Shown here one piece after another: positions 8,528 to 16,743 of a stretch of DNA of 49,339 nucleotides. The stretch lies in contig CAZFGN010000003.1 of assembly GCA_964518695.1 (NCBI GenBank), positions 1 through 49,339 on the forward strand, in the 5' to 3' direction. How positions within the stretch are numbered: the stretch's first letter is position 1; every line of letters begins with the position of its first letter. This DNA comes from CAZFGN01 sp964518695. Lineage in GTDB: Bacteria > Patescibacteriota > Minisyncoccia > UBA6257 > Colwellbacteraceae. Below the pieces are notes generated by a model. That model searched no databases. It worked only from the letters and a program-made list of their open reading frames with translations, and was not told the DNA's origin. The translations under genes and the position numbers were made by a program.

Positions 8528-11500
8528 ATGGATAACGAAACTAATTTCAAAGCTTTAAAGATAAGTATTGCTTCGCCCGAAGAAATACTCTCTTGGTCTC
8601 ACGGCGAGGTAATAAAACCGGAGACCATTAATTATCGCACCCAGCGTCCCGAAAAAGACGGGCTTTTCTCCGAGCGTATCTTCGGTCCTACAAAAGACTG
8701 GGAATGTTACTGTGGTAAATATAAGAAAGTCAGATATAAAGGCGTTATTTGCGACAAATGCAGTGTTGAAGTTACTAAATCTTCGGTTCGTCGCGAGAGG
8801 ATGGGACATATTAAACTCGCCGCACCGATTGTCCATACGTGGTTCTTAAGGAGCGCGCCTTCTCGTATTGGATCGGCACTCAATGAATCCTTAGCTAAGC
8901 TCGGGAGAGTTACTTACTACGCCGCTTATATAGTTATTTCTGTTGATGAGGAAAAGAAAAAAGCTGCCCTTGTTGAGATTGAGCGCGAATTCAAAGTTAA
9001 AAGTCGCGTGGAAGGAGCTGATATGACCGAGCTCAAAGATGCTACTTCCTCTGCCAAAGAAGGTTTAGAAAGCCTTCGCCCAGGCAAGGTTTTAGAGGAG
9101 CGCGAATTTGTAAGTCTTGGTAAAAGGTTTGGTAACGTTTTTACGGTTGGCTCTGGAGGTGAAGGCATAAGGAAAGTTTTGGAAAATCTTGATATGGAAA
9201 AAGAGATTAATAATATGGAAAAAGAGCTTAAAAACGTGAACGACGAGATCGGAACTAAAAAGATTTTGAACAGATTGAAGTTTTTCAAATCAATGGTAGC
9301 TAATTCTATGCGGCCAGAATGGATGATTTTGAATGTTCTGCCGATTTTACCTCCCGACCTAAGGCCAATGGTGGCCCTAGATGGCGGTCGTTACGCTACG
9401 TCAGATTTAAATGACCTTTATCGCCGGGTGATTAATCGGAATAACCGTTTGAAGAAACTTTTAGAACTTGGCGCGCCTGATGTTATTATCATAAACGAAA
9501 AGCGAATGCTCCAAGAAGCAATCGACTCTCTCATAGACCCCGGCACAAGAACTACTTCTAAGATGGGTGCCAAAAGGCCTCTCCGATCTCTTGCTGAAAT
9601 GTTAAAGGGCAAACAAGGCAGATTCAGGCAAAATCTTTTGGGCAAGCGCGTGGATTATTCCGGACGTTCGGTAATCGTAGTCGGCCCAGAACTTAAACTC
9701 GACGAGTGTGGCTTGCCCAAAACAATGGCTCTGGAACTTTTCAAGCCCTTCGTTATAAGCGAAATAATGAAAAGAGGTCTAGCTTATAACATCAGAAACT
9801 CCAACAGGCTTATTGATCAGGCGCCGGGAGAAGTGTGGGAGATTTTAGAAGAGGTTATAAAAGACAAAAAAGTTCTATTGAACCGTGCGCCTACTTTACA
9901 CCGTTTAGGCATTCAAGCTTTCAGGCCAATCCTTATTGAGGACCTAGCTATCCAAATTCCTCCATTTGTTTGCACCGGTTTCAACGCGGATTTTGACGGA
10001 GACCAAATGGCAGTTCATCTTCCTCTTTCGGAAGAAGCCCAAGAGGAGGCTGTGAGCCTTATGCTTTCCTCGAAGAACCTTTTAAAGCCGGCTTCAGGAG
10101 AAGCGATAACTTATCCTACACAAGACGTAGTTTTGGGTTGCTATTACTTGACGAAGATTAATTCCGAAGGGCATGGTACAGGGAAGATCTTTTCTAGTCC
10201 TGACGAAGTGAAGATTGCTTATGACAACGGCTATGTAGCCGTAAACGCCGCCGTTAAAGTTTATGGAGAATTATTGAAAGGAACAGAAACGACCTGCGGC
10301 AGAATAATATTCAACGAAGTGCTTCCCGAAGATTTCGGTTTTGTAAACAATACTTTCACTAAAAGTGCTTTAACCAAGTTGGTAGGGTCCCTTATCAATA
10401 AATATGGCCAGGAGAAAACCAAAATCATCTTAGACAAGATTAAGTTTTTAGGTTTTCACTACGCCAGCCGTTCAGGTATAAGCTGGGGTATAGCCGATCT
10501 TGCGACTCCAGAGGACAAAGCAAGAATTGTAGGTGAAGCAGAAGGTAAGATTAATGTCACTGACGACCAGTATATGAACGGCTTGTTAACCGAAAGCGAG
10601 AAAAAGGTGAGGGTCATAAGTATTTGGTCCGAGGCTATGGGGGAAATTGCCAAGGTTGTTCCTAAAACATTTCGCGAAGATAATCCGGTATATATGGTCA
10701 TAGATTCCGGCGCTCGAGGTTCATGGGGTCAACCAGTTCAAATGATGGGCATGAAAGGACTCGTGATCAATCCCAAGGGCGATATCATTGATTTGCCAAT
10801 AAAGTCTTCTTTAAAAGAGGGCTTTACCGCTCTTGAATATTTTATTTCCACTCATGGTTCTAGGAAAGGAATGACGGATATCGCCTTGAAGACCGCCGAG
10901 GCAGGATATCTCACTCGTAGGCTTATAGCGGCCGCTCAAGACATCGTTATTAAAGAGGTAGATTGCAAAACTAAAACTGGGGTCACAATTTATAAAGAAG
11001 ATGGAAAAGAGTTTGAATATAAAATCTCTCATCGCTTATTTTCAAGAACTGCTCTCGAGGACATAAAAGTTGGTAGAAAGGTAGTAGTAAAAGCAGGCGA
11101 AATTATCAGCGAATCAGCTGCCGAGGAAATAGAAAAATCTAGTTTAGAAGAGGTTAATGTAAGATCACCAATAAACTGTAAAACTCTGTATGGTATCTGC
11201 TCGAAATGTTACGGCCTGGACTTGGGCAGAAACGAACCGGTTAAAGTTGGCGAAGCAGTAGGCATTATAGCGGCGCAATCCATCGGTGAACCGGGCACGC
11301 AACTTACACTACACAGTAAACACGCTGGAGGCGTCATTGGCAGGGACATAACATTAGGTTTGCCGAGAGTAGAAGAACTTTTCGAAATTAGATCTCCTAA
11401 GGGCAAAGCCGTACTTTCGGAAGTAGATGGCATCGTAGAAAAAATAACCGAGAAGGGCCTTCTTAGATCCATTTCCATCAAGGTTGACTCAGGCAAGAAA

Positions 11501-12085
11501 AAGAAAATTATTGAGTACTCCGTTTTGAGGTCCACTAATATCCTGGTTTCCGTAGGAGATAGAGTCAAGCCTGGTGATCGTATCTCGGAAGGAAGTGTGG
11601 ATTTGAAAGAGTTATATGAATCCAAAGGAAAAGAAGAAGCTTATAGATATCTCATTGAGGAACTTCAACGGATCTATCTTTCGGAAGGTGTCTCCATTAA
11701 TAACAAACATATCGAAACAATTATTCGTCAAATGTTTGGTAGGGTTAAGGTTGTCTCGGTCGGAGACACCGATTTAATTTCTGGAGAAATCATAGATAAA
11801 TCAAGGTTCTATGAAATAAATCGTAAGATGAAAGAATTAAACAAAGAACCGGCCAAAGGACAAGAAATACTTTTGGGCGTTGCCAAGGCCACGCTTGCCG
11901 CTGACGGATGGCTCTTCCCAGCTTCTTTCCAAGAAACAGCTCGAGTTCTAGTCAAAGCCGCCAGTGAAGGCAGGGTAGATTATTTGCGAGGGCTCAAGGA
12001 AAGCGTAATCATTGGTCGTTTATTGCCTATCGGTAAAAATCTGATAAGTGGAAAAGAGGAGATATCTAAGGCGGAAGAAGAGTAA
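8528..12085 (+). CDS. rpoC: DNA-directed RNA polymerase subunit beta'
   Basis: Beta' subunit with the catalytic magnesium site, 1185 residues. N-terminal zinc ribbon: CYCGKYKKVRYKGVICDKC. Rudder and switch regions follow (RFRQNLLGKRVDYSGRSVIV). Catalytic loop NADFDGDQMAVHLP has N486 and Asp488/490/492. Bridge-helix region GARGSWGQ. Second zinc site near residues 881-897 (CKTLYGICSKC). C-terminal SIGEPGTQLTL leads into the trigger loop. The trigger loop reads TLHSKHAGG where nearly all bacteria have T-M/L-R-T-F-H-x-GG: the catalytic His (932) is kept, but the Arg equivalent to E. coli 933 is His (929) and Phe935 is Lys (931). The large E. coli trigger-loop insertion is absent. Cotranscribed with rpoB. 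Confidence 0.97.
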   Translation: MDNETNFKALKISIASPEEILSWSHGEVIKPETINYRTQRPEKDGLFSERIFGPTKDWECYCGKYKKVRYKGVICDKCSVEVTKSSVRRERMGHIKLAAPIVHTWFLRSAPSRIGSALNESLAKLGRVTYYAAYIVISVDEEKKKAALVEIEREFKVKSRVEGADMTELKDATSSAKEGLESLRPGKVLEEREFVSLGKRFGNVFTVGSGGEGIRKVLENLDMEKEINNMEKELKNVNDEIGTKKILNRLKFFKSMVANSMRPEWMILNVLPILPPDLRPMVALDGGRYATSDLNDLYRRVINRNNRLKKLLELGAPDVIIINEKRMLQEAIDSLIDPGTRTTSKMGAKRPLRSLAEMLKGKQGRFRQNLLGKRVDYSGRSVIVVGPELKLDECGLPKTMALELFKPFVISEIMKRGLAYNIRNSNRLIDQAPGEVWEILEEVIKDKKVLLNRAPTLHRLGIQAFRPILIEDLAIQIPPFVCTGFNADFDGDQMAVHLPLSEEAQEEAVSLMLSSKNLLKPASGEAITYPTQDVVLGCYYLTKINSEGHGTGKIFSSPDEVKIAYDNGYVAVNAAVKVYGELLKGTETTCGRIIFNEVLPEDFGFVNNTFTKSALTKLVGSLINKYGQEKTKIILDKIKFLGFHYASRSGISWGIADLATPEDKARIVGEAEGKINVTDDQYMNGLLTESEKKVRVISIWSEAMGEIAKVVPKTFREDNPVYMVIDSGARGSWGQPVQMMGMKGLVINPKGDIIDLPIKSSLKEGFTALEYFISTHGSRKGMTDIALKTAEAGYLTRRLIAAAQDIVIKEVDCKTKTGVTIYKEDGKEFEYKISHRLFSRTALEDIKVGRKVVVKAGEIISESAAEEIEKSSLEEVNVRSPINCKTLYGICSKCYGLDLGRNEPVKVGEAVGIIAAQSIGEPGTQLTLHSKHAGGVIGRDITLGLPRVEELFEIRSPKGKAVLSEVDGIVEKITEKGLLRSISIKVDSGKKKKIIEYSVLRSTNILVSVGDRVKPGDRISEGSVDLKELYESKGKEEAYRYLIEELQRIYLSEGVSINNKHIETIIRQMFGRVKVVSVGDTDLISGEIIDKSRFYEINRKMKELNKEPAKGQEILLGVAKATLAADGWLFPASFQETARVLVKAASEGRVDYLRGLKESVIIGRLLPIGKNLISGKEEISKAEEE

Positions 12086-12133
12086 ATTGATAAATTGACT
12101 TCAGGAAGTTATTTTGTTAATCTCACTCAAGTT

Positions 12134-12532
12134 ATGGAAGACATATCCAAGAAAGCTTACGAAATATCTTATTTATTGAAGGCCGAGGAAGACGCTAGCC
12201 TCGTAATTCAGGCTTTATCTGACCTAGGAGCTGAAATTGTGAACGAGAGCGCGGTTTCAGAAATAAGGCTGTCTTACCCTATTAATAAAGAAACAAAAGC
12301 TTATTTTGCTTATCTGCATTTTAACTTAGACCCGGAATTAGTAGTTAAGCTAAGAGATGCATTACAATTAAATACCAAAGTTTTGAGGTTCCTAATTGTT
12401 ACTCCGCCATTTGTAAAAAGTCAGCCTCGTCGAGAAGTTTCAGAGTTCAGGGCAAAACCCGTGGAGTTTCCTCACATTGAGTTATCAAACGACGCTCTAG
12501 AAGAAAGACTGGAAGAAATTAAAACAGTATGA
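12134..12532 (+). CDS. rpsF: Ribosomal protein bS6
   Basis: Small-subunit protein that binds 16S rRNA with bS18. About 132 residues from the ATG at 12134. The S6 start pattern is recognisable (KKAYEISYLLKAEED), followed by the beta-alpha-beta fold with YPINKETKAYFAYLHFNLDP, LNTKVLRFLIV, and a charged tail. An in-frame TTG at 12095 is possible but would add a tail not typical of the family. Gene order rpsF-ssb-rpsR is the classic conserved operon, which supports the call despite the divergent sequence. The stop overlaps the ssb start (ATGA). Confidence 0.88.
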   Translation: MEDISKKAYEISYLLKAEEDASLVIQALSDLGAEIVNESAVSEIRLSYPINKETKAYFAYLHFNLDPELVVKLRDALQLNTKVLRFLIVTPPFVKSQPRREVSEFRAKPVEFPHIELSNDALEERLEEIKTV

Positions 12533-12969
12533 ATCTAAATAAAGTTTTTTTAGTCGGCAATTTAACTCGTGATCCGGAACTTCGGAATTTGCCTTCCGGC
12601 ATCCCGGTGGTTTCTTTTGGCATAGCTACCAATCGCGTTTGGAAGGATAAGCAAGGTCAAAAACAAGAAGATGCCCAATTTCATAATATAGTGGTTTTCG
12701 GCCGTCAAGCTGAAATTGTAAATCAGTATCTTACCAAAGGAAGTCTTATTTTGGTTGAAGGTAGAATCCAAACCCGTTCATGGGATGGAAAAGATGGCAG
12801 TAAGCAGTATCGGACGGAAATAGTGGGGGAAACAATTCAGTTTGGACCAAGGGGTGGACAAGGGGCTTCCGGGATAAATCCTGATTCAAGATCAACTGCA
12901 CCAAAACGAGAAATGCCTATTATTGATCTCGATGGCGAAGATATAAAACCCGAAGATCTACCGTTTTAA
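12529..12969 (+). CDS. ssb: Single-stranded DNA-binding protein
   Basis: Coats single-stranded DNA during replication and repair, and recruits partners through its tail. 146 residues: N-terminal OB fold (MNLNKVFLVGNLTRDPELR, then VSFGIATNRVWKD, FHNIVVFGRQAE, YLTKGSLILVEGRIQTRSW), a Gly-rich linker around residues 108-120, and the conserved acidic tip ending PEDLPF that binds RecO, topoisomerases and others. Its ATG overlaps the rpsF stop by 4 nt, indicating translational coupling. Confidence 0.96.
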   Translation: MNLNKVFLVGNLTRDPELRNLPSGIPVVSFGIATNRVWKDKQGQKQEDAQFHNIVVFGRQAEIVNQYLTKGSLILVEGRIQTRSWDGKDGSKQYRTEIVGETIQFGPRGGQGASGINPDSRSTAPKREMPIIDLDGEDIKPEDLPF

Positions 12970-12976
12970 GAAAACA

Positions 12977-13183
12977 ATGAGAAAAGAACAATGCTTTTTT
13001 TGCTCGCAGAACGTAGTTGATATTGACTATAAAGAACCCGATTTGCTTCGAAGGTTCGTTTCTGGTCAAGCAAAAATTGTGGATCCGACACATACGAGTA
13101 CGTGTAGTAAACATCAGAGGTGTCTTTCAAGAGCTATCAAGCGTGCTAGATTCATGAGCTTACTTCCTTATGTAAGAAGATAA
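12977..13183 (+). CDS. rpsR: Ribosomal protein bS18
   Basis: 68-residue small-subunit protein that pairs with bS6. Recognised by the N-terminal CFFCSQNVVDIDYKEPDLL, the central FVSGQAKIVDPTHTSTCSKH and the basic tail RAIKRARFMSLLPYV. Four metal-ligand candidates (Cys6, Cys9, Cys43, His46) make it a zinc-binding (C+) form. Seven nt separate it from ssb. The bL9 gene (rplI), which follows rpsR in many bacteria, is not next; a PAP2 gene starts two nt later. Confidence 0.94.
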   Translation: MRKEQCFFCSQNVVDIDYKEPDLLRRFVSGQAKIVDPTHTSTCSKHQRCLSRAIKRARFMSLLPYVRR

Positions 13184-13185
13184 GA

Positions 13186-13698
13186 ATGCCCTTCGATCTT
13201 TATTTATTCAACATTATTTACAGCACAGCACACCGCTATGCTTTTCTTGAATCGTTCGCTCTCTTCTCTGCGAAATATTTGATTTATATTTTATTGGCGC
13301 TTTTTATTTTTTTCGTACTATTTAAACACAGCTCTCACAAAAGACTTTATCTCATATCTTTAAGTTCGCTTGCCGTTATTCTCTCGAGAGGAATAATTAC
13401 CGAATTAATCCGTTTCTTCTACTATCGCCCCAGGCCTTTTATAGAACTTAATCTCCCCATCATTGCCTCTTCAGCAATGAGTTCTGTGCCTTCAGGACAT
13501 ATGGCATTTTTGGTACCACTTACGTTGCTTATTTGGCACGAAAATCGTCTCTGGGGCAAATGGTTTATTGCTCTTACTCTCATTGTGGGCGTTTCAAGGA
13601 TAGCTGTAGGTTTCCACTGGCCAACCGATATTATTGCTGGTATTGCCTTAGGTGCCACTCTTTTCTATCTGATAAAGCGCTTGTTGCCTAAGCCTTGA
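13186..13698 (+). CDS. PAP2-family membrane phosphatase, probable undecaprenyl-diphosphatase
   Basis: 170-residue polytopic membrane protein with the lipid phosphatase signature: RFFYYRPRP (about 82-90) as first motif, SVPSGHMAF (about 102-110) as second with the catalytic-pocket His, and SRIAVGFHWPTD (about 130-141) as third with the nucleophilic His and its Asp. Five or six helices. BcrC/PgpB-type enzymes of this size recycle undecaprenyl pyrophosphate for wall synthesis or dephosphorylate phosphatidylglycerol phosphate; the first is the likelier role in an organism with RodA. It starts two nt after rpsR, so is probably the last gene of the rpoB-rpsR run. Confidence 0.85.
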   Translation: MPFDLYLFNIIYSTAHRYAFLESFALFSAKYLIYILLALFIFFVLFKHSSHKRLYLISLSSLAVILSRGIITELIRFFYYRPRPFIELNLPIIASSAMSSVPSGHMAFLVPLTLLIWHENRLWGKWFIALTLIVGVSRIAVGFHWPTDIIAGIALGATLFYLIKRLLPKP

Positions 13699-13769
13699 CG
13701 CCACTTTCCAAATATCTTATCCTTAAGATAAGAATAAATAAAAGGTCGTTTTAAATATATTTTTAATCA

Positions 13770-14612
13770 ATGAATTTAAAGAAATATGTAGTAGTTTTTA
13801 CAGTTCTTATGGTAGCTTTCACGCTCGTGGCGTCAGTCGCAAAGGCAACTCACTCCTGGAACGGTTACCATTGGGGACGCACATCGAGTCCCTTTAATCT
13901 CAAGCTCGTCGACAGCGTAACTACGAATTGGAACTCGTATCTCGGAACCACCTCTACCGACTGGTCGGTATCCACGGCGCTAGACACGACAATCGTCTCT
14001 GGTGACGATGGTAATTCGACCAGAAAAAGGTGTCCTGCGGTGCTCGGCAAAGACCGCATTTGTAACGCCACCTATGGCAATAATGGCTGGCTAGGCATCG
14101 CGCAGATCTGGGTTTACTCTAATGGTCACATCGCGCAGGGTGTCGTCAAGGTGAACGACACGTACTTCAATACCCCGACGTACAACGCCCCAGCATGGCG
14201 AAATTTTGTGATGTGCCAGGAAGTCGGACACACTCTCGGACTAAGCCATGTAGATGAGATTTTTAACAACCCCAACCTCGGTACTTGCATGGACTACACA
14301 AATGATCCGAACGGCGGTCCAGGAGGCGCATCTGAGACTGACCCTTCGAATGAACATCCAAATACTCATGATTACGACATGCTTCTTGACCCGATCATCT
14401 ACGGGCATCTCGACAGCACTGATACAACGACTTCTTCAATTGATGGTGGCGGTAAAGGCAAGCCAACAAATGTCGGTCAGGCTGTTGACCTTAACGATCC
14501 ATCAGCATGGGGTGAGGCATTGAAAAAGGATGCGCGAGGCAAAAACTCTCTCTATGAACGAAACCTCGGCAACGGCGAAAAGTTATTTACCTTTGTTGTT
14601 TGGGCAGAGTAA
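13770..14612 (+). CDS. Secreted metzincin-like protein with Gln in place of the first zinc His
   Basis: 280 residues. Signal peptide about 1-26 (basic start, hydrophobic core, cleavage near AKA). The mature part resembles a metzincin metalloprotease: residues 149-160 read CQEVGHTLGLSH, that is H-E-x-x-H-x-x-G-x-x-H with the first His replaced by Gln150, and CMDYT (173-177) supplies a Met-turn. Glu151, His154, Gly157 and His160 are kept. Four Cys (88, 98, 149, 173) could form disulfides. The C-terminal 70 residues are low-complexity then a short domain. The gene is richer in G+C and uses more C-ending codons than its neighbours, suggesting acquisition. Whether it is an active protease is open. 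A terminator hairpin follows. Confidence 0.75.
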   Translation: MNLKKYVVVFTVLMVAFTLVASVAKATHSWNGYHWGRTSSPFNLKLVDSVTTNWNSYLGTTSTDWSVSTALDTTIVSGDDGNSTRKRCPAVLGKDRICNATYGNNGWLGIAQIWVYSNGHIAQGVVKVNDTYFNTPTYNAPAWRNFVMCQEVGHTLGLSHVDEIFNNPNLGTCMDYTNDPNGGPGGASETDPSNEHPNTHDYDMLLDPIIYGHLDSTDTTTSSIDGGGKGKPTNVGQAVDLNDPSAWGEALKKDARGKNSLYERNLGNGEKLFTFVVWAE

Positions 14613-14637
14613 GAACTTCAACGAGATATTCAGGAAG

Positions 14638-14664
14638 AAAATCCCGCCTAAAAAGCGGGATTTT
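14638..14664. terminator. Bidirectional terminator hairpin
   Basis: aaaatcccgc, short loop, gcgggatttt: a G+C-rich stem flanked by A and T runs. It sits between the metzincin-like gene (+) and tRNA-Leu (-), so it can serve both directions. Confidence 0.8.
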
Positions 14665-14681
14665 CTATTCCGGAAGACCGG

Positions 14682-14764
14682 TGCCCGAGGAGAGAGTCGA
14701 ACTCTCACGACCTTGCGGCCATTGGATTTTGAGTCCAACGCGTCTGCCATTCCGCCACCCGGGC
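14682..14764 (-). tRNA. tRNA-Leu (anticodon CAA)
   Basis: On the minus strand: acceptor GCCCGGG / CTCGGGC with one G-U pair, anticodon stem TTGGA/TCCAA with loop CTCAAAA giving CAA, a long variable arm, and T arm GAGAG-TTCGACT-CTCTC. Discriminator A at 14682. The CCA end is not fully encoded (ACC then G). Confidence 0.95.
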
Positions 14765-14776
14765 CAACATATCAAC

Positions 14777-14818
14777 ACCACTATACTATAACACCGATCG
14801 GTGTTATAGTATAGTGGT
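14777..14818. repeat. Perfect 42-bp palindrome between tRNA-Leu and parA
   Basis: Two 21-nt arms with no spacer: accactatactataacaccg continues directly into its reverse complement, centred between 14797 and 14798 (gat|c). It is 12 nt upstream of the tRNA-Leu 5' end and 19 nt before the parA -35 box. It contains TATAGT/ACTATA hexamers on both strands, so it may carry the tRNA promoter, act as an operator, or form a cruciform. It does not match the usual parS sequence. Confidence 0.9.
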
Positions 14819-14836
14819 TAATTTTCATATCTCTGA

Positions 14837-14865
14837 TTGATAATGCCATATTTTTCAGCTAGAAT
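14837..14865 (+). promoter_or_regulatory. Probable parA promoter
   Basis: TTGATA at 14837-14842, a 17-nt spacer, TAGAAT at 14860-14865, then 11 nt to the parA ATG at 14877. The leader would be only about five nt, with no room for a Shine-Dalgarno sequence. Confidence 0.6.
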
Positions 14866-14876
14866 CAATGTAGTTT

Positions 14877-15680
14877 ATGGCACGCGTTGTTGCGATTTGT
14901 AATGCTAAAGGTGGTGTTGGTAAGACCACTACCGCTGTGAACCTTGGTTCTTACCTTGCTGTTTTAGGGCGGCGTGTTTTACTGGTGGATTTTGATCCGC
15001 AGGCCAATGCTTCTTCTGCCATGTCCGGTATGAAAAAGTTTGAAAGGAATATCTACCACGGCATAATGGGAACTGATGAACCCAATGTGCTTATAATGCC
15101 GAGTCAAATATTAAATTACGAATTCATTCCATCTTCTGATGATCTAGCTGGCGCCTTGGTTGAACTTGTCAATGTTGAAGAGAGAGAGTCTCGTTTGCGT
15201 AAATTCATAAACCAGATACGCCACAAATACGACTATATTCTCATTGATTTGCCCCCGTCCTTTAGTCTCCTTACCGTAAACGGTTTAGTGGCGGCTGACG
15301 AAGTGTTGATTCCCGTACAAGCGGAGTATTACAGTTTAGAAGGGATAAGCCAATTATTAGAAATGATCGGGCTCATACGTAACAACTTAGGTCACAATCT
15401 ACAAATCATGGGTGCCTTACTAACCTTGTATGATAAACGCCAACATTTATCTCGCGATGTAAGCAAAAACTTAAGGCGGCATTTTCCACATAGAGTTTTT
15501 AAAGTGGAAATACCACGTGCAGTTTCTTTGGCCGAAGCGCCAAGTTTCGGTAAACCTATACCCTTGTATGATCCTTACTCTATCGGAGCCCTAGCCTATC
15601 GTAAGTTGGCCGAAGAAGTAATAGAATTAGAATACCAGTATCAACAACAAAACCAGGAATTTGGAAACCATGTTAGGTAG
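14877..15680 (+). CDS. parA: ParA/Soj chromosome-partitioning ATPase
   Basis: Deviant Walker-A ATPase that binds DNA nonspecifically and moves ParB-parS complexes. 267 residues. Walker A CNAKGGVGKTTTAVNLG with the signature Lys at 11, Walker A' VLLVDFDPQANASSAM (35-50), Walker B-like YDYILIDLPPS (110-120). The chromosomal Soj type is likely, since there is no N-terminal helix-turn-helix. Overlaps parB by 11 nt, as in typical par operons. Confidence 0.95.
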   Translation: MARVVAICNAKGGVGKTTTAVNLGSYLAVLGRRVLLVDFDPQANASSAMSGMKKFERNIYHGIMGTDEPNVLIMPSQILNYEFIPSSDDLAGALVELVNVEERESRLRKFINQIRHKYDYILIDLPPSFSLLTVNGLVAADEVLIPVQAEYYSLEGISQLLEMIGLIRNNLGHNLQIMGALLTLYDKRQHLSRDVSKNLRRHFPHRVFKVEIPRAVSLAEAPSFGKPIPLYDPYSIGALAYRKLAEEVIELEYQYQQQNQEFGNHVR

Positions 15681-16743
15681 AGGATTAGAATCATTAATAC
15701 CGAAAAAAAATGATGTGAACCAACCTGTAGGATCAGATGGCCTCGACGAAGTGCCTAAAGTGATTGATCGTCCGCTTGATTCTATGGTAGGCGACGATGC
15801 TGGGTCTCCTGCGACCGAAACATCGCCCATTAGATCTCTTTACAGCGACAAGGTTGAAGAAGCACAGCCAACTCGTGAGGTGAAGAGAATCGCGAAGCCC
15901 CAGAACGAATCAGTTTTTCAAATCGAAGTAGATAAAATAAAACCTAATCCTCATCAGCCCAGGCGGCAATTTGACGAAGAGGCGCTAAAAGAGTTAGCTC
16001 TATCAATTAGAGAATTCGGAGTGCTTCAACCCTTAGTTGTTTGTAAAATCGAAAGCGAAAATGAAGGCGGTACCCTAGTGGAATACGAGCTTATCGCGGG
16101 CGAAAGAAGGCTCCTCGCCTCTAAAATAGCCGGGCTTCAAACTGTGCCTGTGATTGTGAGGCGGCCATCCATCGAAAGGGAAAAGCTGGAACTTGCTATT
16201 ATTGAGAACATCCAAAGAGCTGACCTTAATCCCTTAGAAGTAGCCAGAGCTTTTGCTAAACTGCAAGATGAATTTAGGCTCACTCAAAGGGAAATAGCCG
16301 CCAAGTTGGGAAAAAGTCGCGAGGTTATCGCGAATAGCGTCCGTCTACTAAATTTACCTTCTGAAATCCAAGAAGCGATAGCGAACGGTAAAATAAATGA
16401 AAGTCACGCGAGGTTATTATTAACTGTAGAAAATATAATAAATCAACGACGCCTTTTTGAAGACATCCTTAAAGACAATTTAACCGTAAGGGAGGTAAAA
16501 TCCCGCGTCAGGAGAATTAAAGAGCCGGATCTTGCCTCTGTTGAAAATATCTCCCCAAAAAGTCACCTTGTCGATCCAGAGCTAGAAGCCTTGAAGGACC
16601 AGTTAGAGGAATTCTTAGGTACTAGAATAGATTTGAGTCAGGCTGGCGACGTTGGTAAGATAACTATTAACTTTTATTCCGCAGAAGAACTTAAAGCTAT
16701 AGCCGATAAATTACTCAAACAAAACGGTACTCAATTTCTTTAA
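15670..16743 (+). CDS. parB: ParB/Spo0J chromosome-partitioning protein
   Basis: CTP-dependent DNA clamp that loads at parS. From ATG 15670 (MLGRGLESLIPKK, the typical start) it has 357 residues; a TTG at 15661 is less likely. An unusually long disordered N-terminus (about 15-85) precedes the ParB/Srx domain: KIKPNPHQPRRQFDEEALKE, then LIAGERRLLASK with the CTP-contact GERR motif. The helix-turn-helix follows (LTQREIAAKLGKSREVIAN), then a C-terminal dimer domain. Its last 29 nt overlap the end of the converging rsh gene. No parS match was found in the window by eye. Confidence 0.95.
   Translation: MLGRGLESLIPKKNDVNQPVGSDGLDEVPKVIDRPLDSMVGDDAGSPATETSPIRSLYSDKVEEAQPTREVKRIAKPQNESVFQIEVDKIKPNPHQPRRQFDEEALKELALSIREFGVLQPLVVCKIESENEGGTLVEYELIAGERRLLASKIAGLQTVPVIVRRPSIEREKLELAIIENIQRADLNPLEVARAFAKLQDEFRLTQREIAAKLGKSREVIANSVRLLNLPSEIQEAIANGKINESHARLLLTVENIINQRRLFEDILKDNLTVREVKSRVRRIKEPDLASVENISPKSHLVDPELEALKDQLEEFLGTRIDLSQAGDVGKITINFYSAEELKAIADKLLKQNGTQFL

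Noticed and set aside
11209..11625. A 138-residue open frame on the minus strand inside rpoC
   Set aside because: Shadow of a strongly conserved gene, with no start signal. The same applies to similar frames in rpoB, leuS and others.
14777..14818. Calling the 42-bp palindrome a parS site
   Set aside because: It does not resemble the conserved TGTTTCACGTGAAACA-type sequence, so ParB binding is only a possibility.
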